Shown here in pieces: positions 18,579 to 28,305 of a DNA stretch of 64,000 nucleotides. Within the stretch, counting starts at the first letter, position 1, and every line of letters begins with the position of its first letter. The notes beneath the pieces were generated by a model. The model was given only the letters and a program-made list of their open reading frames with translations, made no database searches and had not been told where the DNA came from. Origin of the DNA: an uncultured Alphaproteobacteria bacterium (GTDB lineage: Bacteria > Pseudomonadota > Alphaproteobacteria > HIMB59); assembly GCA_902518505.1 (NCBI GenBank), contig CABYGG010000002.1, forward strand, positions 62,001-126,000, given 5' to 3'. The translations under genes and the position numbers were made by a program.

Positions 18579-18680
18579 TTATTTTTTTTTTCTATAAAAT
18601 AATAATCCAATTATAATTATCCCAATACCTATAATCATCAGAAGTTCACCTGCATTCCAAAACCATATTAAGAATTCCAT
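18579..18680 (-). CDS. 33-aa predicted single-pass membrane protein
   Basis: Translated by eye from ATG at 18680: MEFLIWFWNAGELLMIIGIGIIIIGLLFYRKKK*; begins 4 bp after the stop of the AhpD-like gene; below ORF-track length cutoff. Confidence 0.55.
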   Translation of the reverse strand: MEFLIWFWNAGELLMIIGIGIIIIGLLFYRKKK

Positions 18681-18684
18681 TGGA

Positions 18685-19095
18685 TTATTTTTCTATGTCT
18701 TCATCAAATATTTCATCTACTGGCACTTGTATACTATTGACCAGTTGATTTGTTTTTGCTGCAAGAGCTACAATATTTAAAAATTCTGAATATTCGTCTT
18801 CAGTCATCCCAAGTTTTTTTGCTGCAGCTGTGTGTGAGTGTGTGCAATACGAGCAATTATTAGTTATAGAAACTGCCATATAAATCATCTCTTTAGTTTT
18901 ATTTGGAATTATAGTTTGTTTAACCATTAAATCTTTAACATCACTCCAAACATTTTTTAGTAATTGAGGGTCGAATGCTAAATATTTCCAAAAATTACCT
19001 ATATAAGTTGTGTTTCTTGATTGTTTAATATCTTCATAGACTTCCTTTATAATTGGATGATTATCATCATCAGTTCTTTTAATTGTACTCACCAC
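18685..19095 (-). CDS. carboxymuconolactone decarboxylase/AhpD-like family protein
   Basis: MIYMAVSITNNCSYCTHSHTAAAKKLGM (CxxC...H AhpD motif). Confidence 0.85.
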   Translation of the reverse strand: MVSTIKRTDDDNHPIIKEVYEDIKQSRNTTYIGNFWKYLAFDPQLLKNVWSDVKDLMVKQTIIPNKTKEMIYMAVSITNNCSYCTHSHTAAAKKLGMTEDEYSEFLNIVALAAKTNQLVNSIQVPVDEIFDEDIEK

Positions 19096-19154
19096 TGGTC
19101 CCTTTCTTTATTATAATTGATATATAGTCATTTAATCATAATATCCCTCTTGTT

Positions 19155-20348
19155 TTGATTAATTTTATAAATAAAAATTCAAATTTATTAATATTTGGCT
19201 TTTTAATAGCTTTCGCATCAGGATTTGGACAAACATTTTTTATCTCTCTTTTTAGTGAAGATTTTAGAGAAACATTTAACTTAAGTAATACTCAATTTGG
19301 CAGTCTGTATTCAATAGCTACAATTTTAAGTGCATTAACTATTATATGGGCTGGCAAACTTATAGATACGGTCTCTCTTAAAAAATATACTTTAGCAATT
19401 GTATTAGGTCTTTCTATAACATGTTTTTTTGCAAGTATTGTGTTTAATGTAATTCTTCTTTTTTTTGTAATTTATTTTTTAAGACTTTTTGGACAAGGGC
19501 TTATGGGACACACTTCAAGAACAACCATGGCAAGATACTTTAAAGCTAATAGAGGAAAAGCATTAGCTATATCTGGATTTGGATTTTCTTTTGGTGAGAT
19601 GATTTATCCATTTGTAGTGGTAATTTTAATATTAACTTTTGGCTGGAGAATTACCTGGTTTAGTTCATCTGTATTTATAATAATATTTTTCGGAGTATTT
19701 TTATACTACCTATTAAATAAAAATAATTTTAAAAGTGAAACTGGGTTTGAGAATGAAGATATACAAAATTCATTTTCATGGAGAAGAAGAGATGTCTTAA
19801 CAGATCTTAAATTTTATCTTTATTTACCTCTTACATTATTTATGTCATTTACAGTAACTGGTTTTTTATTTCATCAAGTTTTTATTGGGCAATTAAATAA
19901 TTGGACAATGTTAGATATTGCACAAAGTTTTATTTTTTATGCAATCTGTGGAATTGGTGGTTCATTAGTTTCTGGTTTGTTAGTCGATAAATTTTCTGGT
20001 AGGAGTGTGATCACATTTCACTTAATTCCCATGGCTTTAATATTTATTGTGATGTTATTTTCAAATCATATATTTGTATTATATCTTTACATGGCAGGTC
20101 TTGGATTATCAAATGGCTTTACTGAAAATATGTCTAATTCTTTGTGGGCAGAAATGTATGGAGTCAAAAACCTAGGTGCAATAAGGGCCCTTTTAACATT
20201 TTTTGGTGTTTTAGCCTCAGCAGCCTCCCCTTTCTTATATGGATTGATATTGGATGAGACAAATTCGATAAACACCTTGATCTATATGAGCCTTGCCTTA
20301 ATAATTATTTTTTCTTCTATGAGCTTTATAGGTAATAAAATTAGATAA
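19155..20348 (+). CDS. MFS transporter
   Basis: 12-TM-like hydrophobic protein; GFGQTFFISLFSEDFRETFNLSNTQFGSLYSIATI; TTG start. Confidence 0.83.
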   Translation: MINFINKNSNLLIFGFLIAFASGFGQTFFISLFSEDFRETFNLSNTQFGSLYSIATILSALTIIWAGKLIDTVSLKKYTLAIVLGLSITCFFASIVFNVILLFFVIYFLRLFGQGLMGHTSRTTMARYFKANRGKALAISGFGFSFGEMIYPFVVVILILTFGWRITWFSSSVFIIIFFGVFLYYLLNKNNFKSETGFENEDIQNSFSWRRRDVLTDLKFYLYLPLTLFMSFTVTGFLFHQVFIGQLNNWTMLDIAQSFIFYAICGIGGSLVSGLLVDKFSGRSVITFHLIPMALIFIVMLFSNHIFVLYLYMAGLGLSNGFTENMSNSLWAEMYGVKNLGAIRALLTFFGVLASAASPFLYGLILDETNSINTLIYMSLALIIIFSSMSFIGNKIR

Positions 20349-20841
20349 AATAACCTTTTTTAAAAGCCTCAATAGCTATCAAAGCACATCCTTTAGCATC
20401 TGATAATGCATCGTGATGATTTAATGGAATTCTTAAATTTTTACATACTGTATTTAGTTTATTGTTTTCAAATTCCCAATATTTTCTTGCGATTGCAACA
20501 GTATCTTTAAATTCTTGTTTCGGTAGGTCGATATTATAAAAATAACAACATGAGTGCAGGACAGATCGATCAAAAGGAGCATTATGTGCAAAAAAATAAT
20601 CAACAGCTGATAATTCACTCTTAATTTGGCGCCACACTTTATCAAATGTTTTAGCTTTCTTTAACATATCCCATGTTAAACCATGAATATCTGTAAAATG
20701 AACTTCAGGTTTAGGTGGTCTTATTAAATGGGAGACTTTTTTTATAATTTTAGTTTTATTAAATATTACATATCCAATAGCACATGCCGATGTTCTTTCA
20801 CTTGTGGCTGTTTCAAAATCTATGGCCGCAAATAATTGCAT
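20341..20841 (-). CDS. DnaQ/DEDDh-family 3'-5' exonuclease
   Basis: FAAIDFETAT (DE box), FFAHNAPFDRSVL, LNHHDALSDAKGCALIA. Confidence 0.88.
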   Translation of the reverse strand: MQLFAAIDFETATSERTSACAIGYVIFNKTKIIKKVSHLIRPPKPEVHFTDIHGLTWDMLKKAKTFDKVWRQIKSELSAVDYFFAHNAPFDRSVLHSCCYFYNIDLPKQEFKDTVAIARKYWEFENNKLNTVCKNLRIPLNHHDALSDAKGCALIAIEAFKKGYFI

Positions 20842-22544
20842 TAAAATAATTGATCAATTTGATTTTGATATTTTTTTTGTACTTCATGTCTCCTAACTTT
20901 CATTGTGGGAGTCATTAGGTTATTTTCAATACTAAAAGGCTCATCAATAAAGATAAACTTTTTTATTTTTTCTGGTTGAGTTAAGTCTTTATTTACTTCA
21001 TCAATATATCTTTGAATATCTTCATCACTAGATTTACTCTCTGAGTTTAATACTAATAATGCTGCAATATAATTCTTTTGTTCACCAAAGACACAGGCTT
21101 GTTCTATCTCAGGAGATAAAGTTAATAGATTTTCAATCTTAGATGGTGCAATATTATCACCTCCTAGAGAAACTATTATATCCTTTTTACGATCTGTAAT
21201 TTTAAGATAATTGTCCTCATCAAATTCACCAATATCCCCGGTATGGAGCCAACCATCTTTTATTGTTTGCTCAGTAGCTTCTTTATTATTCCAATAGCCT
21301 AGCATAAGGTTCTCCCCTTTAACTAATATTTCACCATCCTCTGCTAATTTAACTTCAACTCCAGGAAATATAGGACCGACTGTATCAACTTTTACCTTAT
21401 TTAATAAATTACAGCTTACAACTGGTGAGGTTTCTGTTAAGCCATAACCTTGTAGAGTTTTTAAACCAAGAGCATTAAGCGCCTCCCCTACTTGACTATC
21501 AAGAGGTCCTCCACCTGATATAAAAGCCTCTAATCTGCCACCAAAATTATTTTTTACTTTTTTTCTGACTAATTTATCTAATATTAGGTTAATTATATTT
21601 TCACTAAAACTTAATTTAATATTTTTAAATTTTTTTGTTCCTAGCTGGATAGTCTTATTAAATAGATTTTGTTTAAAATTAGACTGATTTTTCAAATTAA
21701 TCTTCATTTTTGCATGGAGATTATTATAAAATCTTGGAACAGCAGTCATTATATGAGGTTGTGCAATTTTTACTGTAGGCAGAAGTGTTTCAATACTTTT
21801 ATTATAAAATACTTTTGCTTCTAAAATAATCTGAACAAATTGAACTGCATGTTCATATGAATGAGATAAAGGTAACCAAGTAAGAAAGGTTAAATCTGGA
21901 CTCTTTATAGTTTTAAGAAGTTCATACGCTCCTTCACAATTACTTAATATGCCCCCATGACTTAAAATAACACCTTTCGGTAATCCTTGTGTACCTGACG
22001 TATAAATAATGCAAGCTGGATCATTGCGCTTAATTTCTTTAATTTTTTCTCTGTTAATATTATTATTGTCATCTGTTAAGTCATTTAAAAATACTAAATT
22101 TGAAATTGAATTATTTTCAAAATAATCAAAACATAAGATAAATTTGAACTTATATTTAACTTTTTCGCTGGCAGTTAAAATTGTCTGAAGTAAATTTTTA
22201 TTTGAAACTATTAAACCAACAGGCTGAGAGTCATTTAAAATATGCTCAAAATCTCTTGATGTATAAGTTGTATAGTTTGGAACACAAATAAGTTTATTAG
22301 ACATTATAGCGATATCAGAGGCCATCCATTCAGGTCTATTTTCTGAAACTAATAAAACTCTCTCTAATTCACCTAAATATTTGTTTGCTAAAAAATTGTG
22401 TATTTTCGTTGTTAGATTTTTTGTCTCTAACCAACTCATTGAGATAACTTGATTGTTTGAGTCGAGTTTTAGTAAGTGTAGATTATTTTCGTTCTTATCT
22501 GCTTGAAAATAAAATAGTTCTGGAAGATTATTAAATTTATTCAT
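20841..22544 (-). CDS. long-chain fatty acid-CoA ligase (AMP-forming)
   Basis: IIYTSGTQGLPKGVILSH, GYGLTETSPVVSCN, GWLHTGDIGEFDEDNYLKITDRKKDIIV. Confidence 0.93.
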   Translation of the reverse strand: MNKFNNLPELFYFQADKNENNLHLLKLDSNNQVISMSWLETKNLTTKIHNFLANKYLGELERVLLVSENRPEWMASDIAIMSNKLICVPNYTTYTSRDFEHILNDSQPVGLIVSNKNLLQTILTASEKVKYKFKFILCFDYFENNSISNLVFLNDLTDDNNNINREKIKEIKRNDPACIIYTSGTQGLPKGVILSHGGILSNCEGAYELLKTIKSPDLTFLTWLPLSHSYEHAVQFVQIILEAKVFYNKSIETLLPTVKIAQPHIMTAVPRFYNNLHAKMKINLKNQSNFKQNLFNKTIQLGTKKFKNIKLSFSENIINLILDKLVRKKVKNNFGGRLEAFISGGGPLDSQVGEALNALGLKTLQGYGLTETSPVVSCNLLNKVKVDTVGPIFPGVEVKLAEDGEILVKGENLMLGYWNNKEATEQTIKDGWLHTGDIGEFDEDNYLKITDRKKDIIVSLGGDNIAPSKIENLLTLSPEIEQACVFGEQKNYIAALLVLNSESKSSDEDIQRYIDEVNKDLTQPEKIKKFIFIDEPFSIENNLMTPTMKVRRHEVQKKYQNQIDQLF

Positions 22545-23355
22545 TATTTATTATAGTTTCATAAAACTCATCCATTTTATTCATTAAATTTTCATCATAA
22601 GTTACTAAATGTTCATTCTCATCAACGAAATAACTACTTTTAGGTGAATTTGCTAATTTGTACATTTTTTCACCCATTCTAAATGGAACAATATCATCCC
22701 CTGTGGCGTGCATAATAAATATAGGAGAGATAACGTTTTTAATCTTTTTATCACTTAAATACTTATCTTTAAGCATGATTGAAACAGGAAGGTATGGATA
22801 ATGAAATTTAGCTGCATCTATCATTGAAGTAAATGGTGCCTCCAGGATTAGAGCTTTAAAATTATTATTCTGAGCTATCTCTATACTAACAGCAGTTCCT
22901 AACGACTCTCCATATATAATGATGTCCTTTTTAGAAATATTTTTTTCTTCAAGCCATTTTATAGCACTTCTAGCGTCATCATATAAACCATCCTCAGTAG
23001 GTTCGCCCTCATTACCGCTATATGATCTCCAAGAAATAAGTAAAATGTTTTGATCATATTTTGATAACTTGTTAATTTTATAAAACCTATTTTCAATAGG
23101 GCCAGCATTACCGTGAAACATTAGTAAAGTAGTTTTAGTATTAGATGGATGTTTATAAAAAATTGACCTTAATTTTATATTTGAGCTATTTTCAATAAAT
23201 ACTTGTTCCGCAGGAATGATTAGTAATTCATCATCATAATTATCAATTTGAGGGACATAAAGAAGAGATCTTTGTTTTGTATAAACATAAAATATAATTA
23301 AAAGGTATATAAATAATAATATTAAGATGATCTTGATTGTTAATGAGTAATTCAT
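22537..23355 (-). CDS. alpha/beta hydrolase (membrane-anchored)
   Basis: LLMFHGNAGPIENR, IIYGESLGTAVSIEIA (GxSxG), HATGDDIVP. Confidence 0.88.
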   Translation of the reverse strand: MNYSLTIKIILILLFIYLLIIFYVYTKQRSLLYVPQIDNYDDELLIIPAEQVFIENSSNIKLRSIFYKHPSNTKTTLLMFHGNAGPIENRFYKINKLSKYDQNILLISWRSYSGNEGEPTEDGLYDDARSAIKWLEEKNISKKDIIIYGESLGTAVSIEIAQNNNFKALILEAPFTSMIDAAKFHYPYLPVSIMLKDKYLSDKKIKNVISPIFIMHATGDDIVPFRMGEKMYKLANSPKSSYFVDENEHLVTYDENLMNKMDEFYETIINNE

Positions 23356-23774
23356 TTAATTCTGTAAATAAACTTATCAAAATATCCTTGGGCAGATTGA
23401 GGGAATTTTTTTAATTTAGAAAAATTAATTTTTGATTTTTTATATTTATAAAAAATATGACCGATAGAAGGTATATTTTTATTTAAGGTACCTGTTGATA
23501 TTGAGATATAATCATCTGAAGATTTTTTTTGAAAAAATAATGAACTTCCACAAATTGAACAAAAACCTCTTTTATAATATTTACTAGAAACAAACCATTT
23601 TAAAGTTTTTTTACTTTTAAAATTTAGATTTTCTTTTTTTACTTTTGTATAAGAACTAAATTCTGCATTTGAAGCCTGGCACATCTGACAATGGCAAAAA
23701 ACTGAGTATCTACATTCATTTTTAATCTCAAAGCTGATTTTCTTACAAAGACACGAGCCTTTAATTTTTTTCAT
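23352..23774 (-). CDS. GFA family (Mss4-like) zinc protein
   Basis: GSCLCKKISFEI...FCHCQMCQAS...FCSICGSSLFF. Confidence 0.85.
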   Translation of the reverse strand: MKKIKGSCLCKKISFEIKNECRYSVFCHCQMCQASNAEFSSYTKVKKENLNFKSKKTLKWFVSSKYYKRGFCSICGSSLFFQKKSSDDYISISTGTLNKNIPSIGHIFYKYKKSKINFSKLKKFPQSAQGYFDKFIYRIK

Positions 23775-24028
23775 TTATTCATCATTTTGTGTTTTGCTAA
23801 AGATATTCCGTTTTTTATTTTAAAATCATATGACTCTTCAAATGATGATAATTGCCAACCAGAAAGTCTATTTTTTAAATCAGAAATATTATTTATTTTC
23901 CATTCATTTTTAGTATTTTCGTCTTTCCATATCGCTTTTTCTTCAGAGGTTCTAGCACAGCCATAACAATATCCTGTAGATGGATCAGTTTTGCATATTG
24001 ATATACAAGGTGAAATAATTTTTTCCAT
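23771..24028 (-). CDS. DUF1289 domain protein
   Basis: SPCISICKTDPSTGYCYGCARTSEEKAIW. Confidence 0.8.
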   Translation of the reverse strand: MEKIISPCISICKTDPSTGYCYGCARTSEEKAIWKDENTKNEWKINNISDLKNRLSGWQLSSFEESYDFKIKNGISLAKHKMMNK

Positions 24029-24136
24029 GGATACATTATATCCAAATAAACCCTAATATCATTGAAAATTATTTTTTAAATTGAATTAAAAATGCTAATT
24101 GAAAAAATAAAAAATTATTGTAGTTTGATGCAACGT

Positions 24137-24211
24137 TCCGCAGTAGCTCAGCGGTAGAGCATTCGGCTGTTAACCGACAGGTCGTAGGTTCGAATCCTAC
24201 CTGCGGAGCCA
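24137..24211 (+). tRNA. tRNA-Asn (GTT), CCA encoded
   Basis: Acceptor tccgcag/ctgcgga, anticodon loop ctGTTaa, T-arm ggttcgaatcc, 3' gcca. Confidence 0.95.
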
Positions 24212-24218
24212 GTTTCTT

Positions 24219-25130
24219 ATGAACTCCAAACATTTCTTATCTACTTTATGTCTCATAGTAGCATCAATAATTTGGGGTACTGCATTTGTTGCTCAAACTA
24301 CAGGAATGGAATTTGTTGGTCCACTAACTTTTACAAATATGCGTTTTTTAATTGGTGGTATAATAGTTTTCCCTTTTGCTTTTTATGAAATTAATAAAAT
24401 TAAAAATCTTAAAAATAAAAAAAAATTTATATTAGTAGTTCTTTTAACTGGTTTAAGTTTATTATTAGGAACTTATCTTCAACAATACGCTTTACAGTAT
24501 ACTAAAGTAGGAAATGCAGCTTTCTTGACCATTTTATATGTTCCATTTGTACCAATAATATCGAGATTATTTTTAAAAAAGAAAATACACTGGAGTATTT
24601 GGCTTTCTGTATCAATATGCATTGTAGGCTCCTATTATTTAACTCTTGAAAATAGTTTTGAAGCACAATTTGCTGATATACTTGTAATCGTATGTGCTTT
24701 ATTTTTTGCAATACATTGCATTTTAATTGATGAATACTTTGAAATTGTAAATGCACCATTTACTTTAGCATCATCTCAATTTCTATTATGTTTTTTTTAT
24801 AGTTTGCCATTTATATTCATTTTTGAAAATCCAACTATTGATGGGATATCAAAAGAAATCTTTGAGCTTTTATATGTAGGTGTAATGTCAAGTGGAATTG
24901 CTTATACTCTACAAGTTTTTGGTCAAAGGTATGTAAAACCATCCACAGCAGCAATCACATTTTCTCTTGAAGGAGTATTTGGATCGTTAGCAGCTTGGGT
25001 TATTCTTTCTCAATTTTTAACTAATATTCAAATTTTTGGTTGTTTTTTAATACTTATTGGTGTACTTGTAGCACAACTTTTACCCTTAATTAACAAAGAA
25101 GCGGCCTTAAATAGGTTTTATAGTGAATAA
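24219..25130 (+). CDS. DMT superfamily (EamA) transporter
   Basis: 10-TM-like; SIIWGTAFVAQTTGMEFVGPLTFTNMRFLIGG; SLEGVFGSLAAWVILSQFLT. Confidence 0.87.
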   Translation: MNSKHFLSTLCLIVASIIWGTAFVAQTTGMEFVGPLTFTNMRFLIGGIIVFPFAFYEINKIKNLKNKKKFILVVLLTGLSLLLGTYLQQYALQYTKVGNAAFLTILYVPFVPIISRLFLKKKIHWSIWLSVSICIVGSYYLTLENSFEAQFADILVIVCALFFAIHCILIDEYFEIVNAPFTLASSQFLLCFFYSLPFIFIFENPTIDGISKEIFELLYVGVMSSGIAYTLQVFGQRYVKPSTAAITFSLEGVFGSLAAWVILSQFLTNIQIFGCFLILIGVLVAQLLPLINKEAALNRFYSE

Positions 25131-25174
25131 ATAATCCTACTTTTTATCTAACAAATACAATAAAATTCTTCATT

Positions 25175-26536
25175 ATGAGTGAGGATAGTAAATTTTTTTT
25201 AAAAGACAGTGATGTGCCAAAACAGTGGTACAACCTGGGAGCGGATTTAAAAGAGCCTATGAGCCCACCCTTAAATCCAGGAACAAAACAACCAATAGGT
25301 CCAGATGACTTAGCACCTTTATTTCCTATGGAATTAATAATGCAAGAAGTTACCCAAGAGAGATATATAGATATTCCTGGGCCAGTTTTAGAAGCTTACA
25401 GTCGTTGGAGATCTACACCCCTAGTAAGAGCGAGAGCATTAGAAAAGGCATTAGATACACCAGCTAGAATTTATTACAAATACGAAGGGGCTAGTCCTTC
25501 AGGTAGTCATAAACCGAACACTGCATTAGCTCAGGCTTTCTATAATAAAGAGGCAGGTGTTAAAAAAATAGCAACTGAGACCGGTGCAGGTCAATGGGGC
25601 ACTGCTTTAAGTTATGCTGGGGCGGTATTTGGAATAGAAATAAAAGTATTCATGGTAAGAGTAAGCTATGATCAAAAACCTTATAGAAGAGCTATAATTG
25701 AAAGTTATGGTGGAAGTGTTGTAGCCAGCCCGTCTAATGAGACAAATTCAGGAAGAGCTATACTTGAAAAGGATCCAAATAGTTCTGGCTCGCTTGGTAT
25801 TGCAATCTCTGAGGCAGCAGAAGTTGCAGCCACAAATGATGATACAAAATATGCATTAGGTAGTGTGCTCAATCATGTTTTAATGCATCAATCCATTATT
25901 GGGCAAGAAGCGCTTTTACAAATGGAAATGGCCAATGATTATCCCGACATTGTAATAGGATGTACTGGTGGTGGAAGTAATTTCTCAGGTTTATGTAATC
26001 CTTTTTTAGGAAAAAAATTCAGAGGAGAACAAGATGTTCATGCTATTGCAGTTGAACCTTCATCTTGTCCTTCTTTAACTAAAGGTAAATATTCTTATGA
26101 CTTTGGTGATACTCTAAAATCTGCACCATTGTTAAAGATGCATACATTAGGTTCTGATTTTATGCCATCACCTACTCATGTAGGTGGATTAAGGTATCAT
26201 GGGATGTCTCCAATGCTATCACATTTAGTTCATAATGGTCATATGGAACCTCGAGCTTATGGTCAAAAAGAGTGCTTAGAGGCAGGCATACAATTCGCAA
26301 GAACTGAAGGTATCATGCCCGCTCCTGAGGCCACTCACGCGATTAAAGGTGCTGTAGATGAAGCTCTTAAGTGTAAAGCTGAGGGTAAATCAAAAGCTAT
26401 TTTGTTCAATCTTTGTGGTCATGGTCATTTTGATATGCAGGCATATATGGATTATTTTTCAGGCAATCTTGCTGAAGATAAATTTGATACGGAAGCTTTT
26501 GAAGAGTCTATGGCATCGATACCTGCTGTAAATTAA
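25175..26536 (+). CDS. TrpB-like pyridoxal-phosphate enzyme (TrpB2 type)
   Basis: STPLVRARALEKAL, YKYEGASPSGSHKPNTALAQAFYNKEAG (PLP Lys), ETGAGQWGTAL, GCTGGGSNFSGL. Confidence 0.9.
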   Translation: MSEDSKFFLKDSDVPKQWYNLGADLKEPMSPPLNPGTKQPIGPDDLAPLFPMELIMQEVTQERYIDIPGPVLEAYSRWRSTPLVRARALEKALDTPARIYYKYEGASPSGSHKPNTALAQAFYNKEAGVKKIATETGAGQWGTALSYAGAVFGIEIKVFMVRVSYDQKPYRRAIIESYGGSVVASPSNETNSGRAILEKDPNSSGSLGIAISEAAEVAATNDDTKYALGSVLNHVLMHQSIIGQEALLQMEMANDYPDIVIGCTGGGSNFSGLCNPFLGKKFRGEQDVHAIAVEPSSCPSLTKGKYSYDFGDTLKSAPLLKMHTLGSDFMPSPTHVGGLRYHGMSPMLSHLVHNGHMEPRAYGQKECLEAGIQFARTEGIMPAPEATHAIKGAVDEALKCKAEGKSKAILFNLCGHGHFDMQAYMDYFSGNLAEDKFDTEAFEESMASIPAVN

Positions 26537-27807
26537 TTTACATTAGGTAGGTCATCAAAATTTGATGTGTATGCGGGGCTTAAGTTTTGTCTTCTAGTAA
26601 TATAAAACTTTTCATAGTTTTCTTTGGCAACACAAATAGTCCCGCTTCCATATCTGTTATTTAGATTATCAAATACCTTGTTTACCCTAACTTTTTTTAA
26701 TAGGCTCTCTTCTGATTGGTGAAAAAATAAGTCTCTATTGTATTCTCCCTCTGTAGTTAAATCTGATAGCAAAACACCTGCCTTTTTATATTTAATTTCT
26801 GGTCGATAAATTGATTTTAGTGCCTTTACAGCTAATTTAATTGTCTCAAATAAGTCATTTGAGGGAGATATAAAATCAAAAGTCTTAGCTGCATGATATT
26901 GTTTATTATTATTATTAAACTTATTTGAACGAATAAATGTAGTAATTTTTTTCGCCTGCAAACCGTCAGATCTAATTTTTTCTGAGGCTCTAGTTGCATA
27001 AGATATTATTCTTTTCTCTAAATCATGGAAATTTGTTACATAATTTTCAAAAGATCTTGACACTCGACATTGTTTTTTTGGTTCAGATCTCTCTACTATA
27101 GGTATACATATTTCACCATGTAGTTCTCTGTAGGTTCTCTCTCCCACTACTCCTAGGTGTTGCCTAACCCACCTTGGGTCTGTTTTGTATAGATCGTATG
27201 CAGTGTATATACTATTTTTTTGAAGAAATTTTTCTATCCTAGCTCCAATGCCCCAGATATCACCTACTCCAAGCACCTTCAAGGATATTTCTATTTGTTT
27301 TTGATTTATGATTTCTACTATTTGAGTCCCTAGTTCGTCTTTTTTAGCTAAATGATTTGCTACTTTTGATAAGGTTTTATTATTCGCTATTCCTATACTG
27401 ACAGGTATACCTATCCACTTCCTTATTATTTTTTTTATCCCTTCTGCTCTTGAAACAAAACTTCTATCTGAATATTTATTTAATATTAAAAAAGCTTCAT
27501 CTATAGAATAAACTTCTAATCTATCGCAATATTCTTTCAATACTCCCATCACCCTAGATGAGATATTTCCATATAAACTGTAATTTGATGAAAACACATG
27601 TACTGGATATTTTTTTATTATTTTTTTTATCTCAAAGAAAGGTACTCCCATTTTAATTCCTAATTTCTTAGCTTCAGAACTTCTAGCTATGACACATCCA
27701 TCGTTATTTGATAGAACTACAATTGGTTTTTTGTTTAAATCAGGTTTAAAAATAGTCTCACACGAGGCATAAAATGAATTACAATCTACTAGGGCTACTA
27801 TACTCAT
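26533..27807 (-). CDS. umuC: Y-family DNA polymerase V subunit
   Basis: MSIVALVDCNSFYASCETIF, VYSIDEAFLIL, PVSIGIANNKTLSKVANHLAKK; start placed at internal Met. Confidence 0.94.
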   Translation of the reverse strand: MSIVALVDCNSFYASCETIFKPDLNKKPIVVLSNNDGCVIARSSEAKKLGIKMGVPFFEIKKIIKKYPVHVFSSNYSLYGNISSRVMGVLKEYCDRLEVYSIDEAFLILNKYSDRSFVSRAEGIKKIIRKWIGIPVSIGIANNKTLSKVANHLAKKDELGTQIVEIINQKQIEISLKVLGVGDIWGIGARIEKFLQKNSIYTAYDLYKTDPRWVRQHLGVVGERTYRELHGEICIPIVERSEPKKQCRVSRSFENYVTNFHDLEKRIISYATRASEKIRSDGLQAKKITTFIRSNKFNNNNKQYHAAKTFDFISPSNDLFETIKLAVKALKSIYRPEIKYKKAGVLLSDLTTEGEYNRDLFFHQSEESLLKKVRVNKVFDNLNNRYGSGTICVAKENYEKFYITRRQNLSPAYTSNFDDLPNVN

Positions 27808-28244
27808 TATTTGATAAATTGATGAATGGCACTGGTAACAACCCCCCATATCTCTAATTCTGTGTACTCTGATATTAATATATTCTTATATAATGAGTTC
27901 TCAGCTTTTAGGACAGCAGAACCATCTGTCCTGATAACTAGTCTTTTAACAGTTAAATTCCCCTCAAATATGGCTATTACTAAATCTCTGCTTTTAGCTT
28001 CTAAACTCCTATCCACAACTAGTATATCACCATCATTAATTCCAGCATCTACCATGGAATCACCACTAGCTCTCATTAGGAAAGTTGATAAGTGATTTTT
28101 GATCAACAATTCTGATAAGCTTAGGTTATTTTCTATATAATCATCAGCTGGGGATGGAAATCCAGCTGAAATCTTAGACAAAATATAAGGTACAGACTCA
28201 AGATTGTTATCTTTGTCGGCCTTTACTGGGATATTTTTGTTCAT
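27807..28244 (-). CDS. umuD: UmuD LexA-like translesion protein/autoprotease
   Basis: ISAGFPSPADDYIE (AG cleavage site), RASGDSMVDAGINDGDILVVD (Ser), NLTVKRL (Lys); stop overlaps umuC start (TAATG). Confidence 0.93.
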   Translation of the reverse strand: MNKNIPVKADKDNNLESVPYILSKISAGFPSPADDYIENNLSLSELLIKNHLSTFLMRASGDSMVDAGINDGDILVVDRSLEAKSRDLVIAIFEGNLTVKRLVIRTDGSAVLKAENSLYKNILISEYTELEIWGVVTSAIHQFIK

Positions 28245-28253
28245 GTTTTGTTC
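28239..28253 (-). promoter_or_regulatory. candidate alphaproteobacterial LexA/SOS box GTTC-N7-GTTC
   Basis: + strand gttcatgttttgttc = GTTC(atgtttt)GTTC overlapping the umuD start codon. Confidence 0.65.
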
Positions 28254-28305
28254 TTTTATAAACTATCATAGACATGAAGGAAATAAAAAAATTTTTAAAG
28301 TAAGA

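Noticed and set aside
27808-27849. N-terminal extension of umuC (MGGCYQCHSSIYQI) in ORF track
   Set aside because: UmuC starts at MSIVALVDCN, with ATG overlapping the umuD stop; the extension lies inside umuD in another frame.
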